From Clostridiaceae bacterium (GTDB taxonomy: Bacteria > Bacillota > Clostridia > DSM-8532), in the NCBI GenBank assembly GCA_012719545.1, contig JAAYAD010000065.1, forward strand, positions 1-64,000: a stretch of DNA of 64,000 bases, read 5' to 3'. Both the position numbers and the translations under genes were made by a program. The notes below the pieces were generated by a model that was given only the letters and a program-made list of their open reading frames with translations, had not been told where the DNA came from and made no database searches. Below, in pieces: positions 16,855 to 24,752 of the stretch. Positions within the stretch are counted from its first letter, which is position 1. The number at the start of each line of letters is the position of its first letter.

Positions 16855-17697
16855 TTAACCTATGGATTTCACATCATGCCCATCAGGGCTTATTAAGGAA
16901 GCTCCCGCCGCAGTTGCATACTCGGCATGGGTGGGTATGTGGAATCGGACATTATGAAGTTTTGTCAGGCTGTCAAATACCGCTTTGGCCTGGGGCACCA
17001 TTGTGAGGTTGCCTGTCAGCACAACATCTTCCACTTTTTCATTCCTTGATGCAAATACAGCCATAACGCCGATGCACTGGAACACAAGATTGATAATACC
17101 CAGAGCTACATCTGCTTTTGAAGCCAAATCAATGACTTTCCCGAAATTAGAGGCAGTTGTGTCCGGAGGAAGCCCCACAATCTCATCCCGGGTTATATCG
17201 CCTATGGACAGGTCAACATTTTTTAAGTCTCCGTCCCTGGCAGTTTCAACAATGTCGTTGAAATTGCGGATATTAAGGGTCAGGCTTGAAAGGCCCAGAA
17301 GAGTGCCCCCGCCTATGCCCGTACCGCCTAAATGCATGGCTCTTCCTTTTTCAGCCATTACAAAAGCCGTACCGGTACCCATGCTGACAATAACCGCTTT
17401 TTCAAGGCCGCTTAAAAATAATCCCCCATAGCCTGTGGCCAGAAACTCGCCCACCTTATATGTTGGAATGCCGAGTATCTTTTCGTTTATAAATGAGGAG
17501 CCCACACCGGTAATCATAATCCTTTCAACATCGGACAGGGTCAGCCTGTTCTCATTGAGGAACTTGCCGAATGCCCCATAGATTGATGATATGGGATCTG
17601 TTGCCTTAACAAGCAATGGGCTAAAAATAGTTCCTTCATTAAGGCCTACTATTTTAGTGGTGCTTCCTCCTATGTCTATTCCTATTACGTGTCCCAT
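16855..17697 (-). CDS. coaW: Type II pantothenate kinase
   Basis: A 280-aa ASKHA-fold kinase phosphorylating pantothenate, the first step of coenzyme A synthesis. Motifs are GIDIGGSTTKIVG at the N-terminus, VSMGTGTAFV, and LGGTGIGGGTLLGLSSL. A C-terminal VVLTGNLTMVPQ loop is also present. This is the eukaryote-like type II form, usually insensitive to CoA feedback in bacteria. An ECF S-component gene lies 128 bases upstream on the same strand, pointing to vitamin salvage. Confidence 0.93.
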   Translation of the reverse strand: MGHVIGIDIGGSTTKIVGLNEGTIFSPLLVKATDPISSIYGAFGKFLNENRLTLSDVERIMITGVGSSFINEKILGIPTYKVGEFLATGYGGLFLSGLEKAVIVSMGTGTAFVMAEKGRAMHLGGTGIGGGTLLGLSSLTLNIRNFNDIVETARDGDLKNVDLSIGDITRDEIVGLPPDTTASNFGKVIDLASKADVALGIINLVFQCIGVMAVFASRNEKVEDVVLTGNLTMVPQAKAVFDSLTKLHNVRFHIPTHAEYATAAGASLISPDGHDVKSIG

Positions 17698-17773
17698 TTA
17701 TCTTACTCTCCATCTGTCTTTACTTTTTATACATACAACACTTTTTTCTTATATAAAGTTTTATATAAAAGCG

Positions 17774-17803
17774 ACTGCTCCTATTTTTTAAAACAGGAGC
17801 AGC
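17774..17803 (-). terminator. Terminator-like hairpin between the S-component gene and coaW
   Basis: CTGCTCCT pairs with AGGAGCAG across an A/T-rich loop; on the minus strand TCGCTTTTATAT follows. It may end transcription after the transporter gene or lower coaW expression. The following 75 bases are AT-rich with possible -10 boxes. Confidence 0.6.
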
Positions 17804-17825
17804 AAAATACTTACGTGTTCTCGTA

Positions 17826-18461
17826 CTATTTTCCACCACGGCCATTATAAATCCTGTTAAGTGCCGTCACTACAGGCAAGGATACAATGGCTGCCAATAA
17901 TATTTCAAATATTACGTTAACGGATACTCCCCCGAATATAAAAGCAAAAAGACTTGTGACAACTACCGATGAATCGGATGACTTAACTACGGCGTCCACA
18001 TATTGCTGTGCATACAAAAGGTAAATCATCCCCAGAACGCCAATTGTGTTGGTGAGAGTACCTGCTATGGCGCCCACAACAATACCTGCGCTGCGATTGT
18101 TAACAAGCTTTTTTGCACTCACATAGGCATAATGAGCAGCTATGCCTATCAAAATTCGCGGCATAACCGAAACCAGAGGATTTAAAAATACGAATGCTGT
18201 GGGAAGTCCTGCAAAAATAGTAGCTGCCGTATACAGGCTGGACAAACCAAAAATCATGCCTACAATGGCCCCCACTACCGGTCCTTCCAGAATTGCCGCA
18301 ACAATTACCGGAACGTGCATGGTTGTTATGGTTATTGGCAATGGTGGAACAGGGATGTACCCTAAAGAAGGAATAAGTGATAAAAGAATTGAAAATGCAG
18401 ACATTACGCCTGCCACTGCGATGCGCCTCGTACTGATACGGGGCTTAATGACTTTTTCCAT
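17826..18461 (-). CDS. ECF transporter substrate-binding S-component, possibly for pantothenate
   Basis: A 211-aa membrane protein with about six transmembrane helices. It has a basic N-terminus and the S-component signature AVAGVMSAFSILLSLIP, in which the small-residue A-x3-A helix contacts the T-component. S-components use a shared EcfAA'T module encoded elsewhere. Nothing in the sequence alone fixes the vitamin. The neighbouring coaW makes pantothenate the first guess, although the genes are 128 bases apart with a hairpin between. GGAGG precedes the ATG. Confidence 0.85.
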   Translation of the reverse strand: MEKVIKPRISTRRIAVAGVMSAFSILLSLIPSLGYIPVPPLPITITTMHVPVIVAAILEGPVVGAIVGMIFGLSSLYTAATIFAGLPTAFVFLNPLVSVMPRILIGIAAHYAYVSAKKLVNNRSAGIVVGAIAGTLTNTIGVLGMIYLLYAQQYVDAVVKSSDSSVVVTSLFAFIFGGVSVNVIFEILLAAIVSLPVVTALNRIYNGRGGK

Positions 18462-18532
18462 AATGTACCTCCATTCTCACTCCGCTTAGGGATATGAGTT
18501 GAATAAAAATATGTAGTTTATTAATGTCCGGT

Positions 18533-18544
18533 TTTGATATCAAA
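18533..18544. promoter_or_regulatory. Operator-like palindrome TTTGATATCAAA
   Basis: A perfect 12-base palindrome flanked by a wider CCGGT/ACCGG inverted repeat (18528-18532 and 18546-18550). It lies at about +8 to +19 relative to the predicted start of the S-component transcript, where a repressor would block elongation. The regulator is unknown. Confidence 0.5.
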
Positions 18545-18558
18545 TACCGGCAAGTAAA

Positions 18559-18588
18559 ATAATATCACAGTCTTATGGGCCTTATCAA
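18559..18588 (-). promoter_or_regulatory. Promoter of the ECF S-component gene
   Basis: TTGATA (18588-18583) and TATTAT (18564-18559) are 18 bases apart. The leader to the ATG is about 90 bases and contains the palindrome at 18533-18544. Confidence 0.6.
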
Positions 18589-18770
18589 TTATGAAGATTA
18601 TAATTAATATTCCCACATTTTGCATTCTTTTAGCAATAGTGTACATGTCCCGCAAAGCAAAAAGCTCTTTTTATAGCAGAAAATAATCTAAAAATGTCGT
18701 AAAATCTCCTCATCGTACTTTTTACAAAAAAGCGATTGTGGTAAGATTATTACATTGAAGGTGATATGTT

Positions 18771-19661
18771 TTGCATCATGTTTTTATTGTCAACCCTGTT
18801 GCCGGCAAGGGCAGGGCTTATAAAATGATAGATAAAATAAAAGACAGATTTGAAGGCTTTAATCAAACATATGAGATCAGAATTACTGAAGCACCTGGGC
18901 ACGCTAAAAAATTAGCTCAGGAGTGTATTCTGAATGATAGGCCGGTACGTCTCTATTCTGTTGGCGGTGACGGAACCTTAAATGAGGTTGTCAACGGCAT
19001 TGCAGGTTCTAAGGCAGAGCTTGGAATAATCCCCTGCGGTTCTGGAAATGACTCCGTCAGGTCCTTCTATAACTGCACCAATCCTGTAGACCTTATCGAT
19101 GTGCTTCCTGTTTCCCCTTCTGCATTGGTGGATATGGGCAAGTTCAACGACAAGTATTTTATAAATATTGCTTCCATAGGCTTTGATGCCGAGGTAGTTT
19201 TAAAAAGCCGGTTATTCAGAAAGATTCCGCTTTTGTCCGGACCAATGACATATGTACTTGGAGTGCTGGCGGCAATTATATCATTGAAAAAATACAGGCT
19301 CAAAATAACAATAGATGATTCTTTTAATATGGAGAAGGACTTTTTACTAACAATTTTCGCAAATGGGTCTTATTATGGCGGCGGTATGAAAGCATCCCCA
19401 AATTCAAAAGTAGATGACGGGCTTTTGGATTTTTCCCTGGTGGATTCAGTTTCAAGGCTAAAGCTCATGCGATTTTTCCCTGCTTTTAAAAATGGCGGGC
19501 ACTTAAGCATGAAAGAAGTATTTCAGAAAAAGGGAATCAGGGCGGTTGTCGAAAGCAATGAACCCTTTCCATTCAATATCGACGGTGAAGTATTTACAGA
19601 TACCCGTGCGGTTATTGAGCTTTTCCCTGAAGCCCTCAGTATCATAGTTCCCAAATTCTAA
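18771..19661 (+). CDS. Diacylglycerol kinase family lipid kinase
   Basis: A 296-aa protein of the DgkB/YegS type. The catalytic domain has VNPVAGKGRA at 7-16, GGDGTLNEVVNG at 65-76, GSGNDSVR, and GGGMKASPNSKVDDGLLD in the C-terminal beta-sandwich. It phosphorylates a lipid, probably diacylglycerol, at the membrane. The start is TTG at 18771 with AAGGTGAT upstream; the nearby ATG at 18766 is out of frame. Its last 4 bases overlap the end of cysQ, which runs the other way. Confidence 0.9.
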   Translation: MHHVFIVNPVAGKGRAYKMIDKIKDRFEGFNQTYEIRITEAPGHAKKLAQECILNDRPVRLYSVGGDGTLNEVVNGIAGSKAELGIIPCGSGNDSVRSFYNCTNPVDLIDVLPVSPSALVDMGKFNDKYFINIASIGFDAEVVLKSRLFRKIPLLSGPMTYVLGVLAAIISLKKYRLKITIDDSFNMEKDFLLTIFANGSYYGGGMKASPNSKVDDGLLDFSLVDSVSRLKLMRFFPAFKNGGHLSMKEVFQKKGIRAVVESNEPFPFNIDGEVFTDTRAVIELFPEALSIIVPKF

Positions 19662-20440
19662 TAGTCCATTTTAAGAGCGTTTTCAGCACGGTTGAGGGCA
19701 TAAAATCCCGTAGGATTCCTTGGGTCTTCCTTGTTATATTTAAACGGCTTTCCATCCATGCCTGAAAAAATGCCTCCCGCTTCGGTTATTATTATATCCA
19801 TGGCAGCAGTGTCCCACTCCATGATCCTTCCGAAGCGGTAGTAGGCCTCAACATCTCCCCGGGCCAATAGGCAGCCTTTATATGCACTTCCTGCAATCAC
19901 AATATTTTTGATGTGGTTTCTTTCTATAAGCCTTTCAAGTTCAGCGGAATAGTGGGAACGGCTCTTGGCAAGGCGGATATCACCTGTTCTTTCCGAAACC
20001 CTTATAGGCCTGTCCAATCCTTTTGCAGCCATAAATGCTCCCCTGCCCTTTTCCGCATAATAAAGTTCCTCCAAAACAGGAACATAAATTACACCTGCAA
20101 TGGGTCTGTTGTCTTCAATCAAAGCAATGTTGACAGTAAACTCCCCATTTTTATTAATGAATTCCTTTGTCCCGTCCAGAGGATCAACAATAAAACAATA
20201 TTTTGCCCCAAGCCGGGAAGTATCGTCAGCCGATTCCTCTGCCAATATGGGAATTTCATTAAATTCACTTTTTAAGCTTCTTACAATAACATCATTTGCA
20301 ACTTTATCCGCCTCTGTAACCGGTGAGCTGTCCTCCTTGTATTCCACCTGAACATCTTGTTTATACCGCTTTAGTATCTCATGTCCCGCAACTATTGATA
20401 TTTCTTTCATGGTCTTTAGGGCTTTTTCCACATTCAACAA
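19658..20440 (-). CDS. cysQ: 3'(2'),5'-bisphosphate nucleotidase CysQ-like
   Basis: A 260-aa inositol-monophosphatase-superfamily enzyme. Metal ligands appear in LAEESADD (67-73), DPLDGTKEF (86-94) and WDTAAMD (near 220). The CysQ branch degrades 3'-phosphoadenosine 5'-phosphate from sulfate assimilation. Inositol or other sugar-phosphate specificity is not excluded. It ends tail to tail with the lipid kinase. Confidence 0.88.
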   Translation of the reverse strand: MLNVEKALKTMKEISIVAGHEILKRYKQDVQVEYKEDSSPVTEADKVANDVIVRSLKSEFNEIPILAEESADDTSRLGAKYCFIVDPLDGTKEFINKNGEFTVNIALIEDNRPIAGVIYVPVLEELYYAEKGRGAFMAAKGLDRPIRVSERTGDIRLAKSRSHYSAELERLIERNHIKNIVIAGSAYKGCLLARGDVEAYYRFGRIMEWDTAAMDIIITEAGGIFSGMDGKPFKYNKEDPRNPTGFYALNRAENALKMDY

Positions 20441-20456
20441 TACAACATCCCCTTTT

Positions 20457-20714
20457 TTACTTAATCCTTATGTAATTTTTTCGGCCATTGGAAACTTCAA
20501 TTTTATAGGCTTCCCTGACAGGACACCCATATGTTTGGCTTAGAGATATAACCTGTTGAAGATAACCATAGGGGAATAACAGGCTATATCCGCATCCTGT
20601 CTTTGAAACCTTGCAGGGGGTTGCAATTACCTCAAAATATAGTCCGCGCTGTTCGAAAACATGGCGCATTCTATAGGCATAATTCCCTGAATCATAAATT
20701 GCAATACAGTCCAC
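20457..20714 (-). CDS. DUF3343-type small protein (putative Se/S carrier-like)
   Basis: An 85-aa protein with the DUF3343 pattern: a beta-alpha start CIAIYDSGNYAYRMRHVF, VIATPCKVSKTGCGYSLLF with two cysteines, then a helix and a basic tail. The family is proposed to carry sulfur or selenium, which is not proven. The frame extends to 20807, but that part runs through a terminator hairpin. GTG 20712-20714 has GGAGG 5 bases upstream and is preferred. A TATAAT at about 20750 could be its own promoter. Confidence 0.7.
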   Translation of the reverse strand: MDCIAIYDSGNYAYRMRHVFEQRGLYFEVIATPCKVSKTGCGYSLLFPYGYLQQVISLSQTYGCPVREAYKIEVSNGRKNYIRIK

Positions 20715-20796
20715 AACATCCTCCATGTATGTATTATTCATATTATATGCTATTCCGAAATATCTTCCACTGTCACAAATGTGCATACTAAGATAA

Positions 20797-20845
20797 AATG
20801 CACCCAATAAAGCCTCTTTACAGGCATTATGGGTGCATTTTTCCA
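20797..20845 (-). terminator. Branched terminator upstream of the DUF3343 gene
   Basis: AATGCACCCA pairs with TGGGTGCATT and encloses an inner GCCT-CTTTAC-AGGC hairpin. T-rich tails occur on both sides (TTTTATC on minus, TTTTTCC on plus). It lies about 65 bases past the stop of the small zinc-ribbon gene and should end that transcript. Confidence 0.75.
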
Positions 20846-20908
20846 GAACATTAATGACTTTTAGTCAAATATTTACATAATTGTCGATGTTATTTATCAA
20901 AGAGCCAA

Positions 20909-21121
20909 TTAGTCGAACTCTGTTATCCTTTTCATCATGCTTTTATACCTGAATCTGCACATTTCATTGAGCCTTAGTACATCCTCCTCTTTTCCTGTGA
21001 ATTGGCATCTTATGCAGTAATATTCGTCCTTTTCCCTGTCATAGAACATATCTATATCCAGATCCCTCATAAAGCACGACGGGCATCTGTAATTTAATCT
21101 GCCTTTTCCAGCCTGAGGCAT
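20909..21121 (-). CDS. Small zinc-ribbon protein of unknown function
   Basis: A 70-aa protein with CPSC (13-16) and CIRC (36-39), a typical rubredoxin-like zinc knuckle pair separated by 19 residues, and a basic C-terminus (RFRYKSMMKRITEFD). No family name can be given. It overlaps the 3' end of the preceding 610-aa gene by 28 bases, implying translational coupling. Confidence 0.75.
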   Translation of the reverse strand: MPQAGKGRLNYRCPSCFMRDLDIDMFYDREKDEYYCIRCQFTGKEEDVLRLNEMCRFRYKSMMKRITEFD

Positions 21122-22926
21122 GTAATCATCTCCTCATTCTTTGATAATTCCGTTGTAAGTCCGAGAGTATACATTGGTGAGAAGGCATAACCTTCCCTTA
21201 TATACCCTGTCATCTCCCCATTTAGAGGCATCATTGTTACACGGGTGTTAACCTGAGGTACAACTGCCTGTACAAAGACAACTCTTTCAACTGTTTCTTC
21301 ACGGCACCTGTACCGGTAATCTATTCCTTTGGTTTCATTTTCGCCTTTGCATATGAGCCTGATGCCCGTCATATCCTCCGGATACTCTGTTGTGCCATAG
21401 CATGCCGTCATATACTCATTTACAGTAACCTTGGCCTCAGGATTGCTGCTTTCAGTTATTTTTCTTGATATCCTTATTTCCCCGGTGTTTTCTGTAAATG
21501 TAAAGGTTGATGCAAGCTTAATGGTCAGATCGCTGAACTCAATATCCACAGGGTCAAGGGTTAATATTCTGTCTTTACCGTCCTGTGTAAACCTTGCCTT
21601 GGTGCGGCACAGGCAAAGATCCACTTCTTCACCTTTATAGCTTATTTTGCAGCTTTTAATGGAGCCTTCCCCCGCATAGTGGGTAAAATAGCCTGCTCTG
21701 TACATGGACTGGATTAGGTATGGATAGGAGGCGTCATGAACATTTCCTGTATCTATCCCCACGGGTCTTTCAAGCTTTGCCACATAGGGTCTTAAATCTA
21801 TCAGTGCTCCACCCTGATTCATGTCAACACAGGTGCGCATAAAGGGATCTGCATACCAGAAAAGCTGTTTTTCCGAGCCATAGAGAATATCTTTCCAAAG
21901 AGCGCACTGTGGCTCAGTATAGGATTTATTATCCCTGAACCAGTCGGCAAACTCGCTCATGGTCATGTCCACAAGCTCACCTTTTCGCTTAAGGGAAGCG
22001 TAGTATGCCATTCCGTCCCTGTAACTTTTTACAAGAAGTTCATAGGGTGCTTCCCAGCGCCCCATCTTATTCATCCAGCCAGGACCAACAAACATCATGT
22101 TATAGGCAAAGCCGTTATTATATTTTTCCAGGGATCTGTACTGGTCTATGAGGTTATACAGGTATGGGTATTCCCCATCCTTATAAATCATGCCTCTTAA
22201 CACATTCTGGGGGTGAGTTCCGAAATTGGAACCATTTCCGTCAAAGCAGGCCAAAAGATCCCTGGAAAGATGAGGGATAGCTACTATTCCGCTGTCTTCC
22301 GACTCATTGGCAGCCGGGGCATGGGTGTTTTGTTTTGAAGGGATCCACGGATTCCATGGACCTCCGTCAAGAAATGTGTACCAGGAGTTATTGCAGGTTC
22401 TGTAGGCCTTAGGCCCTTCCTCCCAGCAGCTTGCAACTGCACATTTTACCGTTGGGTACTTTTCTTTTATGTAGTTTATCAACTCAGCATCCATATAATA
22501 TGAGCCGGTTGACTCGGGGTAAAAGCCAAATACCTCATAAAACTTTTCAAACACGTCATTTACTATGGATTTTTTGTCCTCCGGTGAAAACATCCAGATG
22601 CAGAAGTCCTTGGTTTTGTATTTTTCCCGGAACTCCTTGCAGGGAAGCCCAAGAAGTGTCAGTCCAATTTCATCCCCATATTTTTCATGGTGTTCTTTGG
22701 CAAGCTCAATTGCCTCTTCATTGAAAAGGCTGGAATACGTCATTTGAATTGTGGTTTTCAAGCCGTTTTCATGGGCAATTTCCTGCTGAAGTTTAAAAAT
22801 ATCAAGAGATTCTGTAAGAAGGCTCTTTCTTGAAATGTCTTCTTTTTTTCCGTGTCCGGTTATCTTTTCGGCATATTCCGGAACCATTTCAGGTCTATGT
22901 ATAATATTAAGAATAAACTTTCCCAT
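21094..22926 (-). CDS. Large unrecognised protein, probably carbohydrate-active
   Basis: A 610-aa cytoplasmic-looking protein without a signal peptide. The first 300 residues read like a beta/alpha barrel of the polysaccharide-deacetylase or GH57/GH38 kind: FILNIIHRPEMVPEYAEKI, GFYPESTGSYYMDAEL, and HLSRDLLACFDGNGSNFGTH. The last 200 residues are beta-rich. I cannot name the family and do not assign an activity. Position after the GH53 galactanase suggests sugar metabolism. ATG 22926 has GGAGG 7 bases upstream; the longer frame is rejected. Confidence 0.75.
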   Translation of the reverse strand: MGKFILNIIHRPEMVPEYAEKITGHGKKEDISRKSLLTESLDIFKLQQEIAHENGLKTTIQMTYSSLFNEEAIELAKEHHEKYGDEIGLTLLGLPCKEFREKYKTKDFCIWMFSPEDKKSIVNDVFEKFYEVFGFYPESTGSYYMDAELINYIKEKYPTVKCAVASCWEEGPKAYRTCNNSWYTFLDGGPWNPWIPSKQNTHAPAANESEDSGIVAIPHLSRDLLACFDGNGSNFGTHPQNVLRGMIYKDGEYPYLYNLIDQYRSLEKYNNGFAYNMMFVGPGWMNKMGRWEAPYELLVKSYRDGMAYYASLKRKGELVDMTMSEFADWFRDNKSYTEPQCALWKDILYGSEKQLFWYADPFMRTCVDMNQGGALIDLRPYVAKLERPVGIDTGNVHDASYPYLIQSMYRAGYFTHYAGEGSIKSCKISYKGEEVDLCLCRTKARFTQDGKDRILTLDPVDIEFSDLTIKLASTFTFTENTGEIRISRKITESSNPEAKVTVNEYMTACYGTTEYPEDMTGIRLICKGENETKGIDYRYRCREETVERVVFVQAVVPQVNTRVTMMPLNGEMTGYIREGYAFSPMYTLGLTTELSKNEEMITCLRLEKAD

Positions 22927-23042
22927 TTTTATCCTCCAATTTAAGGCATAGCAAGGCTGACAGCACATTACTGCTGTAAAAATAAAATATAGGTCTCTAG
23001 GATTTGCGATTTTTTAATGTGATTATTAGAATTTTGGAAGCA

Positions 23043-23081
23043 GCCTGGAGACGCCCGTTTTAGTTTTGAGTGTCTCCAGGC
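23043..23081 (-). repeat. Hairpin between GH53 gene and the 610-aa gene
   Basis: GCCTGGAGAC and GTCTCCAGGC pair perfectly (10 bp) around a 19-base loop, starting 10 bases past the galactanase stop. There is no T-tract on minus, so it may stabilise the upstream mRNA or act as a weak terminator. Confidence 0.55.
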
Positions 23082-23091
23082 ATTTAAATAG

Positions 23092-24639
23092 TTAATTAAC
23101 CTTTACAAAGTACCACATCTGGCTGTATGAGCCATTATCAGAATTTTGAACACTCAATGCACCGTTTGATGTTGATGAATTGCTTATATCCAGAACTTTG
23201 CCGCTATTGCGGTTCTTGATTTTAAAATAGCCGTTTCCTGCATCAATAAGCTGCCATTGCTGGTTGTAGCCGCCATTGTCGCTCCACTGTATGTTGTTTG
23301 CGCCATCGCTGGTTGACCTTCCATTAATGTCCATGATTTTTCCGCTGTTTACATTTTTGATTTTATAGTAGCCGTTTCCTGCACTTACAAACTGCCACTT
23401 CTGGCTGTTCCATCCGCCATATTCCCATTGCTCGATGTTGGCGCCGTCCGATGTTGAGCCGCCGGCTACATTGAGAGCCTTTCCGCTGTTGCGGTTATAT
23501 ATTACATATGTGGCTGAGGTGTCAGGGAATGTACCTGAACCTGTCTCGCTGTCCTTAAAGGCATTAAGAGCAGTTGTAAATCTTAAAACATTGCTGGATA
23601 TTTTTGTGGTAGCTCCTAGTGGATATGCATCGGGCAGAACTCCTGAATTTGCCTCAGGCTCCCAGTAGAATACACCAAGCCCTTTATTTCCGGGAACTGC
23701 CTTTACTCTCTCTACTACGGCTTTAAGCATGTTGTATGTATTTGTCGGGTTGGACTCAAGTCCGCCCACTTCTACAACCATAACTTCTTTACCGTAGCGG
23801 GATGCCATATCGTTCAGGTTGGTTGCCAGGGCATTTATACTCTGTGTATAGTCTGAACCTATCCAGTATGGATAATAGGACATACCTATAACATCAGTTT
23901 TGCCGCCGTAGGTTGTAATGAAATTATCAAAGAACCATCTGAAGGTGCTGTTGTTATGGCCATTGGCAAGGTGGGTAACTACCTTGGAGGAAGGGCTTAC
24001 AGCTTTTACGGCATCATAGCCGCTGTTAAGAAGCTGTGTCATCTGGCTGAAATTATCATACCTTCCGTCGGGCCACAAAAGGCCTGAATTTATTTCATTG
24101 CCAACCTGCACCCATTCAGGATAAATTCCCACGTTGGCAAGAGCAGACATAACATCATAGGTATGGTTATACACTGCTGTTTTGAGCTGATTAAATGAGT
24201 AATTTGCCCACGCTGCAGGTTTGTCCTGATAAGCCGGATCTGCAAAGTGATCACTGTAATGGAAATCTATCATGATTTTCATTCCCAGCGCCTTTGCCCT
24301 TTGAGCCATCCATACTACTCCTGTTTTATCGGCATATCCTAAAAGGCATGTTTCGGTAGGTGTCTTCTGCCATGTATAGGATGAAGGAGGATTTACAAAG
24401 ACTCTGAGTCGTACGGCGTTAACAGCGAATTCACTCAATATCTGGAGTGCGTCTTTCTGTACTCCGCTGGGATTCTGCCACTTTATGCCCATATCTTCAA
24501 GCTGGTTAAGCCAGCCAATATCTGCACCATATATGAAATTTGAAGCTGCATTTGATACTACAGGCGCTCCGGGTGTTACAACCCCCAGCCCCAGTATCAG
24601 TGAAGTACATAACAGCAAAGCAAACATTCTTTTTAACAT
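23092..24639 (-). CDS. Secreted endo-beta-1,4-galactanase (GH53) with ricin-type CBM
   Basis: A 515-aa extracellular enzyme cleaving the beta-1,4-galactan side chains of pectin (arabinogalactan I). A signal peptide covers about residues 1-31 (cleavage near SNAAS). The GH53 barrel (about 34-365) has the acid/base in VQVGNEINSG (E182) and the nucleophile in MVVEVGG (E290). After a short linker, residues 376-515 form a CBM13/ricin beta-trefoil with three Q-x-W-type repeats (SQKWQF, NQQWQL, SQMWYF). ATG 24639 follows GGAGG by 8 bases. No dockerin is seen, so it acts free rather than in a cellulosome. Confidence 0.94.
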   Translation of the reverse strand: MLKRMFALLLCTSLILGLGVVTPGAPVVSNAASNFIYGADIGWLNQLEDMGIKWQNPSGVQKDALQILSEFAVNAVRLRVFVNPPSSYTWQKTPTETCLLGYADKTGVVWMAQRAKALGMKIMIDFHYSDHFADPAYQDKPAAWANYSFNQLKTAVYNHTYDVMSALANVGIYPEWVQVGNEINSGLLWPDGRYDNFSQMTQLLNSGYDAVKAVSPSSKVVTHLANGHNNSTFRWFFDNFITTYGGKTDVIGMSYYPYWIGSDYTQSINALATNLNDMASRYGKEVMVVEVGGLESNPTNTYNMLKAVVERVKAVPGNKGLGVFYWEPEANSGVLPDAYPLGATTKISSNVLRFTTALNAFKDSETGSGTFPDTSATYVIYNRNSGKALNVAGGSTSDGANIEQWEYGGWNSQKWQFVSAGNGYYKIKNVNSGKIMDINGRSTSDGANNIQWSDNGGYNQQWQLIDAGNGYFKIKNRNSGKVLDISNSSTSNGALSVQNSDNGSYSQMWYFVKVN

Positions 24640-24709
24640 AATCGTAACCTCCGCATGGGTTATCATTAAAAATTAAGGCATATTCTGAGGAACGGAAAGG
24701 ATGTACCTT

Positions 24710-24739
24710 GTGGAACAGGAGTATTTACTCCTGTTCCAC
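24710..24739 (-). repeat. Strong perfect hairpin between the sugar-binding protein and GH53
   Basis: GTGGAACAGGAGTA and TACTCCTGTTCCAC pair perfectly over 14 bp with a 2-base centre, 13 bases past the stop of the binding-protein gene. No T-tract follows on minus. It probably protects the upstream mRNA and lowers read-through to the galactanase. Confidence 0.65.
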
Positions 24740-24752
24740 ATAAAGATGCGGG

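Larger units (their letters stand above)
18462..18770. other. Divergent intergenic region, panT-like gene / lipid kinase
   Basis: These 309 bases hold the promoter and palindrome listed separately for the minus-strand S-component gene. AT-rich DNA with TTTACA and TAAGAT-like boxes stands near 18720-18750 and could serve the plus-strand lipid kinase. No RNA gene or known riboswitch is recognised. Confidence 0.6.

Noticed and set aside
20715-20807. 31-residue extension of the DUF3343 protein
   Set aside because: The start would sit in the stem of a terminator; a GTG with GGAGG lies downstream and fits the family length.
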